NCBI RefSeq assembly: GCF_021083645.1
Contig: NZ_JAJNRQ010000005.1
Location: forward strand, 1-64,000
Origin: Schaalia sp. lx-260
Lineage (GTDB): Bacteria > Actinomycetota > Actinomycetes > Actinomycetales > Actinomycetaceae
Length of the DNA stretch: 64,000 bases
Direction of reading: 5' to 3'
The notes under the pieces are model-generated. The model did not search any database, was not told where the DNA came from, and saw only the letters and a list, made by a program, of their open reading frames with translations. Below, piece by piece: positions 44,829 to 53,683 of this stretch. Position 1 is the stretch's first letter, and each line of letters opens with the position of its first letter. A program made the position numbers and the translations under genes.

Positions 44829-46172
44829 CTAACGCATATCAAGTAAGTCTCTCAGCATCTGCACACGCTTAGTGAGCATTGCCTCATTACCATTTGCTGT
44901 AGGTTCGTAATACCTGCGCCCTAAGAGGTCATCAGGTAAATACTGTTGTGCCGCCACGTGATGAGGAGCATCATGCGCATACACGTATTCTTGACCATGA
45001 CCCAATTGACGGGCACCACTGTAATGGGCATCACGTAAATGTAAAGGAACTGGACCGCCTTTTCCTTCACGAATATCTGCGAGCGCACGATCAATCGCTT
45101 GGTAGGCGGCATTTGATTTAGGTGCAGTAGCAACAGCAATAACTGCCTCAGAAAGTAAAATCCGAGCCTCCGGCATACCGATCATAGCGACCGCTTGAGC
45201 CGCAGCAACAGTCAGCGATAAAACCTCGGGAGCCGCCATCCCCACATCCTCTGCCGCACAAATCATCACGCGTCGAGCAATAAAACGCGGATCCTCCCCT
45301 GCTTCAATCATCCGCGCTAAATAATGTACAGCCGCATCCACATCAGAACCACGCATTGATTTAATAAAAGCCGATGCCACATCGTAGTGCTGGTCTTTAT
45401 CCCACCGTACAAGCGCATGATTAGCTGCAGCTTCCACATGTTCCACATCAACTGTTGTTGCATCCATTTCACTGGCAGCAGCGACAGCAGCTTCCAACAA
45501 AGTCAGCGATTTACGCCCATCAGCTCCTGAAAGACGAATAAGTGCTTCACGTGCCATTTCAGTTAAAGACCATTTTCCTTGCAAACCACGCTCATCAACT
45601 AAAGCACGTTCTAAAAGCACTTCAATATCATGCGCACCTAAAGGGTGGAGTGTGAGCAATAAAGAACGTGAAAGCAAAGGTGAAATAACGGAAAATGAGG
45701 GGTTTTCCGTTGTAGCTGCGATGAGTGTTATCCACCTGTTTTCTACCGACGGCAGTAAAGCATCCTGTTGTGACTTAGAGAAACGATGTACTTCATCAAC
45801 GAAAAGGACAGTTTCTTGTCCTGTCGCGGCGATACGACGTTTCGCCGCAGCAACTACGTCGCGTATATCTTTAACCCCTGCACTGACTGCCGACAGCTCC
45901 ACAAAGAAACGTTGCCCTGCACGGGCCACCAAATAGGCAAGCGTTGTTTTTCCTGTCCCTGGAGGACCCCACAAAATCACGGATGAAAGCGCTGCACTAC
46001 TTGTTCCTTGAGGTTGTAAAAGGCGACGTAAAGGTGCTCCTTGTTCCAAAAGATGCTGTTGCCCCTCAACTTCATCTACTGTCCGTGGCCGCATACGCAC
46101 CGCTAAGGGAGCCTGCGAAGAAAAAGCAGGAATACCAGATTCATTTACTCCCTGGCTTTCAAAAAGATCCAC
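44829..46172 (-). CDS. rarA: Replication-associated recombination protein A
   Basis: Hexameric AAA+ ATPase (447 aa) of the RarA/MgsA/WRNIP1 family that acts at stalled replication forks. Walker A is ILWGPPGTGKTTLAYL near residue 67, Walker B LFVDEVHRFSKSQQDALL, sensor 1 IAATTENPSFSV and the Arg finger LLSRSLLLTLHPLG. The C-terminal MgsA domain has KSMRGSDVDAAVHYLARMI and ARRVMICAAEDVGMA. Length is normal. In related genomes it also lies between aspS and alaS. Confidence 0.96.
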   Translation of the reverse strand: MDLFESQGVNESGIPAFSSQAPLAVRMRPRTVDEVEGQQHLLEQGAPLRRLLQPQGTSSAALSSVILWGPPGTGKTTLAYLVARAGQRFFVELSAVSAGVKDIRDVVAAAKRRIAATGQETVLFVDEVHRFSKSQQDALLPSVENRWITLIAATTENPSFSVISPLLSRSLLLTLHPLGAHDIEVLLERALVDERGLQGKWSLTEMAREALIRLSGADGRKSLTLLEAAVAAASEMDATTVDVEHVEAAANHALVRWDKDQHYDVASAFIKSMRGSDVDAAVHYLARMIEAGEDPRFIARRVMICAAEDVGMAAPEVLSLTVAAAQAVAMIGMPEARILLSEAVIAVATAPKSNAAYQAIDRALADIREGKGGPVPLHLRDAHYSGARQLGHGQEYVYAHDAPHHVAAQQYLPDDLLGRRYYEPTANGNEAMLTKRVQMLRDLLDMR

Positions 46173-46372
46173 TTAATCTCCTACTCGCGCTGTACTCACA
46201 AACTATTTCCATCTATCAATGGAACATCCCCATGCCACTTCACCATATATTGCTTGATGCTATTTATGCAGTATCTACGTTATCTGCGTTGCAGACCTTT
46301 AATAATGTGTCACCACTGAAGTATCGTCATCGCTCCATCAGTAAAGCTATTTCGCATGTTTTTCTAACACAT

Positions 46373-46504
46373 TCACGCAACCATGTGAGGCTCCTGGATC
46401 TGAACACCCACATCAGACGCTACTTTTCGACCAAGATTTTCGTTACGTGAATTTACAATAATGTCGTAGATTTCATCACTGAGTATTCTCCCGAGGGGGA
46501 ACAT
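46373..46504 (-). CDS. Possible small protein or gene remnant (rarA-sua5 gap)
   Basis: The 428-base gap 46173-46600 has no gene of normal size. One minus-strand ATG frame of 43 codons has protein-like content, beginning MFPLGRILSDEIYDIIVNSR and ending IQEPHMVA. Its codons resemble the neighbouring genes and it is charged and helical in look. A GGGGAGGA site lies 17 bases upstream of the ATG, too far for a normal start. It could be a small gene, a remnant or chance. No family was recognised. The rest of the gap should hold the rarA promoter. Confidence 0.2.
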   Translation of the reverse strand: MFPLGRILSDEIYDIIVNSRNENLGRKVASDVGVQIQEPHMVA

Positions 46505-46600
46505 GCTCTATCAGGTGAAATTCCTCCCCTACGGGCGCAGCGAGTACGTAAAACACCTCATATGCAAGAAAGATACTTCCCTCCCACACCTGATTCCTTT

Positions 46601-47218
46601 TTACGAAAATAAAGAAATATCTCCCGCACCAACACGGACAATTTCAACGCTCCCCGAAGTAAAATCCACCACTGTTGTCGGCTCGCTACTTCCGACAGGC
46701 GCAGAAATCACAAGATCCACCTGATGCCCAATACGATCTTCCACCTCATAGCCATCACACAGCGGCTCTGTTTCTTCAGGCATAATGAGGGTTGAGCTTA
46801 CCAGTGGCGCCCCATATGCGCGAAGAATTTCTTGCGTAATCACATGCTCAGGTAAACGTATCCCGACTGTGTGTTTCTTTTTATTGAGGGTCATACGAGG
46901 AACTTCTTTAGTGCCACGAACAATAAAAGTATATGGTCCTGGTGTTAATGCCTTAATTGTTCGAAATTCAGAATTATCAAGGATGACAAGTTCACCAATC
47001 TGAGCAAATGAATGACACAAAAGTGAAAAATTATGTTTATCGTCAAGACGACGAATCTGACGAATCAGATCCATACCGCTTTTATTTCCCAAAGCACAGG
47101 CAATCGCATATCCCGAATCTGTGGGTAAAGCGATTGTCCCAGAATTTTTGAGTATTTCCACGGTTTGAGAGATAAAACGAGTCTGAGGATTTACTGGATG
47201 CATCTCAACGTACGACAT
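46601..47218 (-). CDS. L-threonylcarbamoyladenylate synthase family protein (Sua5/YciO/YrdC)
   Basis: YrdC-domain protein of 205 aa. The fold binds ATP, threonine and bicarbonate to form threonylcarbamoyl-AMP for the tRNA t6A modification. Seen here are TIALPTDSGYAIACALG near residue 33, the basic RRLDDKHNFSLLCHSFAQIGE, and LTPGPYTFIVRGTKEVPR, followed by GIRLPEHVITQEIL and VSSTLIMPEETEPL. The KR-x-KR-like motif is altered (RLDDKH), as in the YciO subgroup, so this may be a YciO-type paralogue rather than the essential enzyme. It stands alone between aspS and rarA. Confidence 0.85.
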   Translation of the reverse strand: MSYVEMHPVNPQTRFISQTVEILKNSGTIALPTDSGYAIACALGNKSGMDLIRQIRRLDDKHNFSLLCHSFAQIGELVILDNSEFRTIKALTPGPYTFIVRGTKEVPRMTLNKKKHTVGIRLPEHVITQEILRAYGAPLVSSTLIMPEETEPLCDGYEVEDRIGHQVDLVISAPVGSSEPTTVVDFTSGSVEIVRVGAGDISLFS

Positions 47219-47277
47219 ATATCCAGTGTGCCTCAGCTCTCTTCGTTTTGTCTGTTTTTCGCATACACATATCTGTT

Positions 47278-47421
47278 TCAGCTATCAATAAGGGCGTTCA
47301 AAAACACCTTCACTGGCGCGTCAGCAATCGCATCCACGAAGGACTTGAGGGCATGACCCCGATCCACTGTCGAAATCACGCCCTCACAGCCTAAAACACA
47401 GATATGAGTAACAGCGTCCAC
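47278..47421 (-). CDS. Possible small protein or gene remnant (sua5-aspS gap)
   Basis: The 306-base gap 47219-47524 contains one minus-strand GTG frame of 47 codons. It begins MDAVTHICVLGCEGVISTVD, continues with RGHALKSFVDAIADAP and ends in VKVFLNALIDS. The composition is clearly protein-like and the codons match neighbours, but no good ribosome site and no known family were found. A stop lies two codons upstream of the GTG. It may be a small gene or the C-terminal remnant of a lost gene. Confidence 0.25.
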   Translation of the reverse strand: MDAVTHICVLGCEGVISTVDRGHALKSFVDAIADAPVKVFLNALIDS

Positions 47422-47524
47422 ATTCTAAGGGAACGCCTAGAACCGTGAAACCCTCCCATATTCATCTGTTACGGCTACGTGATGCCGGGCAGATGAAAAA
47501 TGTGTCTGTCATATATCTGCACCG

Positions 47525-49348
47525 TTACTCGGCAGATTCGTTAGGTGAGTTTTCCTGATTCTTTTCGCTTTCCTCACCGCGTTTCTTTGGTTTTGCATCC
47601 ACACCTGCTTCTTTACGCTGTTGAGGCGTAATAGGGGCCGGTGCCTCTGTCAATGGGTCATAGCCACCACCAGACTTGGGGAATGCGATCACATCACGAA
47701 TTGAATCTGACTTTGTCAGCAAGGAAACAATACGATCCCAACCAAAAGCAATGCCACCATGAGGCGGTGCGCCATACTTGAAAGCATTCAAAAGGAAGCC
47801 GAATTGTTCTTGCGCTTCCTCAGTTCCAATACCCATCACATCAAAGACACGTTCTTGCACATCACGACGATGGATACGGATAGAACCGCCACCAATTTCA
47901 TTGCCATTACACACAATGTCGTAAGCGTAAGCCAAGGCATTACCGGGGTCTTGATCGAAAGTATCCAACCATTCAGGTTTCGGTGATGTGAAAGCATGGT
48001 GTACTGCTGTCCATGCAGAGTGTCCCAAGGCAACATCACCTTCGGCTTCAGCATCACCTGTGGGCTTAAAGAGCGGTGCATCAACAACCCATGTGAAAGC
48101 CCAAGCATCCGGGTCAATCAGGTGGCATCGCTTACCGATTTCAAGTCGAGCAGCACCTAAAAGTTCCCGTGCAGGTGTAGGTGCTCCCGCAGCAAAGAAA
48201 ATACAGTCTCCTGGCTGCGCGCCTGTCGCAGCTGCCAGACCTTCACGTTCGTTTTCTGTAATGTTCTTCGCAACAGGACCACCAAGAGTACCATCTTCGG
48301 CCACAGTGACATATGCCAGTCCTTTAGCGCCACGAGCTTTCGCCCATTCCTGCCACTTATCGAAAGTACGACGAGGCTGCGAGCCGCCTCCTGGCATGAC
48401 AACTGCACCGACATATGGGGCTTGGAATACACGGAAAGACGTGTCGCGGAAATACTCGGTCAGTTCTACAAGCTCATAACCAAAACGCAAATCAGGTTTA
48501 TCTGAGCCATATTTTTCCATAGCCTCTGCGTAGGTTATACGCGGCAATGGTGTCGGTAAATCATAACCAATCAGTGCCCACACATTCTTCAGGACATCTT
48601 CAGCAACAGCAATGACATCATCTTGGTCAACGAAACTCATTTCAATGTCTAGCTGGGTAAATTCCGGCTGACGATCTGCACGAAAATCCTCATCACGATA
48701 ACAACGGGCGATTTGGAAGTAGCGTTCCATACCGGCCACCATCAGCATTTGTTTGAACAACTGCGGGGACTGCGGCAAAGCGTACCAAGAACCTGGAGAT
48801 AGTCGCGCAGGAACAATAAAGTCACGAGCACCTTCAGGAGTAGAACGAGTCAGTGTAGGAGTCTCAATTTCAATAAATTTATGCTCATAAAGAGTATCTC
48901 GGGCAGCTCGTGATACCTGTGAACGTAAACGTATGGCACGCTGCGCGCTTTCACGGCGCAAATCAAGATAGCGGTAACGTAAACGTGTTTCTTCACCAAC
49001 ATTCGTATCTTCTGCATGTGCAGAAATTTGGAAAGGTAACGGTGCGCATGTATTGAGGATTTCAATGTCATCACCCATGATTTCAATGGCACCCGTTGAG
49101 ATTTTTGTATTCTCATTTCCCTCAGGACGGGCCATTACTTCGCCAGTTACTTTCAGAACAAATTCTGTACGCAATTCGTGTGCAACTGACTCATCACGAA
49201 CAACAACTTGAACAATACCTGATGCATCACGCAAATCAACGAAAGCAACTCCTCCGTGATCGCGACGACGATCAACCCAACCAGTAAGGGTGACGGTCTG
49301 TCCAACAGATTCCAGTCCAAGTGAACCGATCTCATGTGTACGTAGCAC
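47525..49348 (-). CDS. aspS: Aspartyl-tRNA synthetase
   Basis: Class II synthetase (607 aa). An N-terminal OB anticodon-binding domain (about residues 1-110, with [23 protein letters not shown]) is followed by the catalytic core with motif 2 ([20 protein letters not shown]), a bacterial GAD insertion (about residues 290-400) and motif 3 ([20 protein letters not shown]). The charged C-terminal tail after about residue 570 is Lys/Glu-rich. A GTG at 49348 with AAGGA 6-7 bases upstream is preferred. In-frame ATGs at 49366 and 49396 would add 6 or 16 residues. Whether it also charges tRNA-Asn cannot be told here. Confidence 0.96.
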   Translation of the reverse strand: MLRTHEIGSLGLESVGQTVTLTGWVDRRRDHGGVAFVDLRDASGIVQVVVRDESVAHELRTEFVLKVTGEVMARPEGNENTKISTGAIEIMGDDIEILNTCAPLPFQISAHAEDTNVGEETRLRYRYLDLRRESAQRAIRLRSQVSRAARDTLYEHKFIEIETPTLTRSTPEGARDFIVPARLSPGSWYALPQSPQLFKQMLMVAGMERYFQIARCYRDEDFRADRQPEFTQLDIEMSFVDQDDVIAVAEDVLKNVWALIGYDLPTPLPRITYAEAMEKYGSDKPDLRFGYELVELTEYFRDTSFRVFQAPYVGAVVMPGGGSQPRRTFDKWQEWAKARGAKGLAYVTVAEDGTLGGPVAKNITENEREGLAAATGAQPGDCIFFAAGAPTPARELLGAARLEIGKRCHLIDPDAWAFTWVVDAPLFKPTGDAEAEGDVALGHSAWTAVHHAFTSPKPEWLDTFDQDPGNALAYAYDIVCNGNEIGGGSIRIHRRDVQERVFDVMGIGTEEAQEQFGFLLNAFKYGAPPHGGIAFGWDRIVSLLTKSDSIRDVIAFPKSGGGYDPLTEAPAPITPQQRKEAGVDAKPKKRGEESEKNQENSPNESAE

Positions 49349-49442
49349 AGTTTTTCCTTTCTTCATTACCATCCGCGAGACAGGCGGCGGCAGCACATAT
49401 ATTACGTTGCTTCAGGCTCATATCGCTAGGAGGACAGTATCT

Positions 49443-49544
49443 ATGAACTTTCACATGCGCCTATCCTCTACTTTGCCTGCACGTATCTTCCATTTTTTGT
49501 GCACAGCATCAAGGAAATCTTTTTACCCGTCCGCCTTCACATGA
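49443..49544 (+). CDS. Candidate leader peptide upstream of MFS exporter
   Basis: A 33-codon frame, beginning MNFHMRLSSTLPARIFHFLC and ending ASRKSFYPSAFT, preceded by a near-consensus AGGAGG 9 bases before its ATG. It ends 63 bases before the MFS transporter start, which itself has a poor ribosome site. A short well-translated frame ahead of an efflux gene resembles ribosome-mediated attenuation leaders of actinobacterial resistance genes, but no clear terminator or antiterminator pair was identified. A run of seven T follows at about 49578-49585. It may also be a small protein of its own. Confidence 0.4.
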   Translation: MNFHMRLSSTLPARIFHFLCTASRKSFYPSAFT

Positions 49545-49607
49545 GGATCTTTTTCACGTTTCTCAGCAGAATATGCATTTTTTTACAGTAAATGAAACAA
49601 TCAACTC

Positions 49608-51098
49608 ATGCCTTTTTCTTCACATGATGATTCAGCGCGCCCATTAAACCCTCGGCACAATGACTCCTCACAAACAGAAAACAGGCAAAAAAACCTCAAA
49701 AATACAGAAATACATACTTCTGAGCATCAAACACAGAAAGTTGCATGGAATCGCCTAGAAATCATGCTGCTCGTTGGCTCTGTCATCCTCATTACTTTGA
49801 ATGCTTTCGAAGCATTAGCAACAACCACCGCTATGCCAACAGTTGTTCAAGAGCTTGGAGCACACACATGGTTTTCTGTTGCGACAGGTTCTGCTTTAGC
49901 TGCGCAGCTGTCAGCAACTGTCCTCGCCGGCGCGCTGAGTGACTCTCGTGGTCCTCGTTTTGTTCTCATACTCGGTATGGGCTTATTCGTCCTCGGTCTT
50001 ACCTTATGCGCATTATCTGGGCATATTCTGCTTTTTGTCATCGGGCGGATTATTCAGGGCTGCGGTGGAGGTTTCGTTATTGTCCCCCTTTACGTCCTTA
50101 TCGGCGCTCTCGTTCAGGACGTGCATCGACCTACCGTATTTGCAGGTTTTTCCTTAGCTTGGGTTTTACCTTCCCTTATCGGGCCAGGAATTGCCGGATG
50201 GGTAACAGGACATATCGGATGGCGGCCTGTATTTGGCGCAGTTCCTTTCTTGTGTTTGCTCGCTCTTTTTCCTCTTATTCAGGTTCTTCGTCACCTGAAC
50301 ACAGGTGAAAAACAGAAAAACCCTCTGCTTTTTTCTCTCACCCTCATGTCTTGTGGATGCGGGATAGGTGTTCTCGCCTTACAACTTTCGGGGGCCACCT
50401 CTGGTTTACTTTCTTACTTGCTTACCGTATTCGGTTTAGCGCTCACAATCGGTGTTCTCCCTCGTTTGCTTCCCCGCGGCACATGTCGCGCACGCTCAGG
50501 ACTTCCTTCTTTAATTTTGACCCGTCTGCTCGCTATGGGAGCTGAAATGGGGGCAACAGCTTTCCTGCCGCTCTTGCTCCAGCATGTTCACGCTTGGTCA
50601 GCTGATGCCGCTTCCATCGCTGTTACTATTGGCGCAGTCTCCTGGGCAGCAGGATCCACCATTCAGTCACGTATCCGAAACCCGCGTTGGCGTGCTCGTT
50701 TACCTTTCGTCGGTACTCTTTTACTCAGTATCGGAGTTATCCCTTTCCTTGTTTTAGCGTGGCCAGGCGCTCCAATCTGGCCAGCGCTAGTGAGTTGGCT
50801 TTTTGCAGGGGCAGGTGTTGGCCTGATGCATTCAACTATTTCTGTCCTTGCTCTTGCTGTCACTCCACCTGAAAAACACGGAAAAGTCTCATCATGGCTT
50901 CAAGTTGCTGATTCTGCTGGCGCAGCCGTTTTCATGGCAATTGCGTCATTAATTCTGGCACTATGGGGCACCCATATTCCCGTAGGTGGACCTGAGTATT
51001 TACCGGCATGCGTTTTACTGTTCGTTGTCAGTGTCAGTGCCACATGCGTAGCGTACCGTTTCCGAGCAGATACCGTTTCTGCTCTCCACCGCGCATAG
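49608..51098 (+). CDS. MFS transporter (probable drug/H+ antiporter)
   Basis: Inner-membrane major facilitator (496 aa) with a 45-residue hydrophilic N-terminus and about 14 hydrophobic segments, as in the DHA2 group. Motif A-like text is LAGALSDSRGPRFVLILG near residue 110, and motif C-like text is GFSLAWVLPSLIGPGIAGWVTGHIGWR near residue 190. Such proteins usually export drugs or toxic metabolites by proton exchange, but the substrate is unknown. It is divergent from aspS, one of few plus-strand genes here, and preceded by a short frame with a strong ribosome site. Confidence 0.88.
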   Translation: MPFSSHDDSARPLNPRHNDSSQTENRQKNLKNTEIHTSEHQTQKVAWNRLEIMLLVGSVILITLNAFEALATTTAMPTVVQELGAHTWFSVATGSALAAQLSATVLAGALSDSRGPRFVLILGMGLFVLGLTLCALSGHILLFVIGRIIQGCGGGFVIVPLYVLIGALVQDVHRPTVFAGFSLAWVLPSLIGPGIAGWVTGHIGWRPVFGAVPFLCLLALFPLIQVLRHLNTGEKQKNPLLFSLTLMSCGCGIGVLALQLSGATSGLLSYLLTVFGLALTIGVLPRLLPRGTCRARSGLPSLILTRLLAMGAEMGATAFLPLLLQHVHAWSADAASIAVTIGAVSWAAGSTIQSRIRNPRWRARLPFVGTLLLSIGVIPFLVLAWPGAPIWPALVSWLFAGAGVGLMHSTISVLALAVTPPEKHGKVSSWLQVADSAGAAVFMAIASLILALWGTHIPVGGPEYLPACVLLFVVSVSATCVAYRFRADTVSALHRA

Positions 51099-51129
51099 CG
51101 GCGTATCCCTACCCTCACCCTCAACACGA

Positions 51130-51165
51130 AAGTGCCGCATAGCGCTGATACGCGAAGCGACACTT
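51130..51165. terminator. Hairpin between convergent MFS and helicase genes
   Basis: Nine-base arms with one mismatch (51130-51138 AAGTGCCGC and 51157-51165) around an 18-base loop, 31 bases past the MFS stop codon. No strong U-run follows on either strand. It is a likely shared terminator. Confidence 0.45.
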
Positions 51166-51221
51166 CCGTTCCCATCCTCACAAAGGCGAGAGATGATTTT
51201 TAAGGTAGAGAGGTATATCTG

Positions 51222-53411
51222 TCAGCGTGAACGACCGCGCGAAGAACCAAAACGACGATCTCCACGAGATGAATACTTCTCGCCCGCTAAGCGATCACGC
51301 CGCTCAGACCTGTCGTAGCGCCCATCACGCCGATCAAAATTGGATCCTTTTTCACCACGGTACCCACGCTCAGACCTATCATGGCGACCACGCTCTGAGT
51401 ACTCTCGACTTTCACCGCGGCGCCCACGTTCGCCTCGTGAAGAATGACGTTCTGTATCAAAATGACGAGCAGATTGCGGACCTTCATCCTCACGGATACG
51501 TAAAGCACGACCTGACACACGGGCTTTTGCGATTCGCCCCAAGGCGGATGATGAAACGTCGCCAGCAATCTCAACCAAAGAGAAAGTCGGGTAGATTTCA
51601 ATGTTACCGATATCGGAACCTGCTAAACCGCCTTCACCTGTAATAGCACCCACAATAGCGCCTGGTTTTACGCGGTCTTTTTTGCCTACTTCTACACGGT
51701 AGCGTCGCCCTGTCCCAGATAGCGCACGAGCGCCACCGCGACGGCGTGCTCCATCTTTACCACCTTTAAGGGGACGATCTTTATCGCGTCCCACTTCAAA
51801 AACAGCTCCAACAAATTCGCCGGCCTCATCTACTTCTTCTTCACGGCGAATACGACCATCACCGCGACGGTCTTTACGCACACGAGGTTCTGGCCCTTCA
51901 TCGCCTACTGCTTGAGCTAACAAAACAGCTGCAATATCAGAGACATCCAATTCAGTAGCGTCATGTATTTCATTCAGTAAGGAGTAGTACAAATCTAAAC
52001 GTCCACGTTCAATACGTGTATTCACGGTATCGAGGATACGGCGGGCACGAAATTCTGATACAGCCACTGGCGAAGGTATCTGCACTTCTTGCATCGGGGT
52101 CCCTGTTAGCCGTTCAATACGACGCAAACGCCCGTGCTCACGCGGAGTAAAAAATGTCAGGGAACGACCTTCACGCCCTGCTCGACCTGTACGACCAATA
52201 CGGTGCACATAGGCCTCAGGTTCACGTGGCACATCAAAGTTCACCACGAGTCCGATACGTTCCACATCGAGGCCACGTGCAGCAACATCGGTGGCAACAA
52301 GAACGTCAAGGGAACCATTTTTTAATCGTTCAACCATGCGTTCACGCTCAGTTTGCGCTACATCGCCGCTAATCCCTGCTGCACGGAAACCGCGTCCAGA
52401 AAGCTCTAAAGAGATTTCTTCTACGTCCATACGAGTACGCACAAATACAATGGCAGCATCGGCGTCTTCATGAGCCATATTCTGTGTGCGGGTCGCAAGA
52501 ACACGAGCCAATGCGCCGATCTTATGTTTGTAGGGAACGACCGCGTAGGTCTGTTCAATGGTGTCCACTGTGGATGATTCTTCTGACACAGCGATACGCA
52601 AAGGATTATTGAGGTGCGTCTGTGCGACTCGCTCAATAGCTGCGGGCATTGTGGCGGAAAATAAGGCTGTTAATCGTTCGTCGGGAACAGATTCCGCGAT
52701 GGTTTCTACATCTTCTGCAAAACCCATGCGCAGCATTTCATCAGCTTCGTCAAGCACGAGCATACGAACGAAAGATAGGTCTAAAGCACCTTTTTCAATC
52801 AGATCAATGACACGTCCCGGAGTGCCCACAACAACTTGCGCACCGCGTTTTAATGCGCCAATTTGTGGCCCATAAGCAGATCCGCCGTACACGGGAACAA
52901 TATCTAAACCACGTGTCATTGAAGCAAAGGATTCAATGGCTTGCGCTGATTGCATGGCAAGTTCACGTGTCGGCGCAAGGACAAGTGCTTGAACAGCTTT
53001 CTCATCAGCGTCTACTACTGAAAGTAAAGGCAAACCGAAGGCAGCAGTTTTTCCCGTACCGGTTTGCGCGATTCCAACAACATCGCGCATACGCATAAGG
53101 GCTGGAATAGCTTCAGCCTGGATTGGTGTCGGGGTCACATATCCCATACGTGTAATTGCTGAAAGGAGTTCATCCGGTAATCCGAGATCAGCAAAAGCAG
53201 GGCCTGCTTGATTTTGTGTTTCATCTTCTGTGAGGTCGTTTTCGTCCTCATCTTCATCGAAAAGTTCTTCATCAATGACTGTATCGTCATTTTCATACTC
53301 GTGGAATTCAGTATTTTCGAGGTGTTCCTCGTCAGCGGATTCCATCATTTCATCCATATCGACAGTATTTTTTTCGTCGAATAGTTCCAGATCTTGATCT
53401 GTAGTAGGCAC
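51222..53411 (-). CDS. DEAD-box RNA helicase
   Basis: ATP-dependent RNA helicase (729 aa) of the DeaD/CsdA type, working in ribosome assembly and cold adaptation. A 75-residue acidic N-terminus is followed by the Q motif (PTPIQAEAIP), Walker A AQTGTGKTAAFGLPLL, VLDEADEML, SATMP and HRIGRTGRAGREGRSL. A DbpA-like RNA-binding domain (about residues 560-635, with IGNIEIYPTFSLVEI) follows, then an Arg/Gly/Ser-rich tail of about 90 residues with repeated RGER, RSER and DRR units. The GTG start at 53411 has AGAGGA upstream. The long acidic head and basic tail suggest RNA binding and self-contact. Confidence 0.93.
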   Translation of the reverse strand: MPTTDQDLELFDEKNTVDMDEMMESADEEHLENTEFHEYENDDTVIDEELFDEDEDENDLTEDETQNQAGPAFADLGLPDELLSAITRMGYVTPTPIQAEAIPALMRMRDVVGIAQTGTGKTAAFGLPLLSVVDADEKAVQALVLAPTRELAMQSAQAIESFASMTRGLDIVPVYGGSAYGPQIGALKRGAQVVVGTPGRVIDLIEKGALDLSFVRMLVLDEADEMLRMGFAEDVETIAESVPDERLTALFSATMPAAIERVAQTHLNNPLRIAVSEESSTVDTIEQTYAVVPYKHKIGALARVLATRTQNMAHEDADAAIVFVRTRMDVEEISLELSGRGFRAAGISGDVAQTERERMVERLKNGSLDVLVATDVAARGLDVERIGLVVNFDVPREPEAYVHRIGRTGRAGREGRSLTFFTPREHGRLRRIERLTGTPMQEVQIPSPVAVSEFRARRILDTVNTRIERGRLDLYYSLLNEIHDATELDVSDIAAVLLAQAVGDEGPEPRVRKDRRGDGRIRREEEVDEAGEFVGAVFEVGRDKDRPLKGGKDGARRRGGARALSGTGRRYRVEVGKKDRVKPGAIVGAITGEGGLAGSDIGNIEIYPTFSLVEIAGDVSSSALGRIAKARVSGRALRIREDEGPQSARHFDTERHSSRGERGRRGESREYSERGRHDRSERGYRGEKGSNFDRRDGRYDRSERRDRLAGEKYSSRGDRRFGSSRGRSR

Positions 53412-53600
53412 AAATATCCTCTGTATGTGTCAGTGTTTTTTCGAAGTCCAGCAAAAGCAAGACCGGGTCAATAGGTGACCTTCAGCGCGGCCTTCACTTC
53501 TTGCACAACAACACTGGCTTTGCCAGATACCATCACAAAAGGCTGCGCCTCATCGCCATATAAGCCTAGCCTCTGCTTACCGCAAAGCTGTCACAAAATG

Positions 53601-53618
53601 CGGTGAATTGCCTCACCG
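53601..53618 (-). terminator. Hairpin in the MFS-helicase intergenic region
   Basis: Six-bp perfect arms CGGTGA and TCACCG around ATTGCC, 65 bases past the stop of the minus-strand MFS gene, followed on the minus strand by CATTTTG. A second small hairpin CCCGT/ACGGG lies at 53641-53654. The 272-base gap 53412-53683 thus holds a probable terminator and a long helicase leader, with no gene seen. Confidence 0.4.
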
Positions 53619-53683
53619 TCATTGATATAGCTCATATTTTCCCGTTTTTACGGGTGAAAAATTATCTGCATGAAGTTGACTTA

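Noticed and set aside
45944-46450. 168-codon plus-strand frame across the rarA start
   Set aside because: Two thirds is antisense to the rarA N-terminus and the rest covers its promoter. The composition is not protein-like beyond chance.
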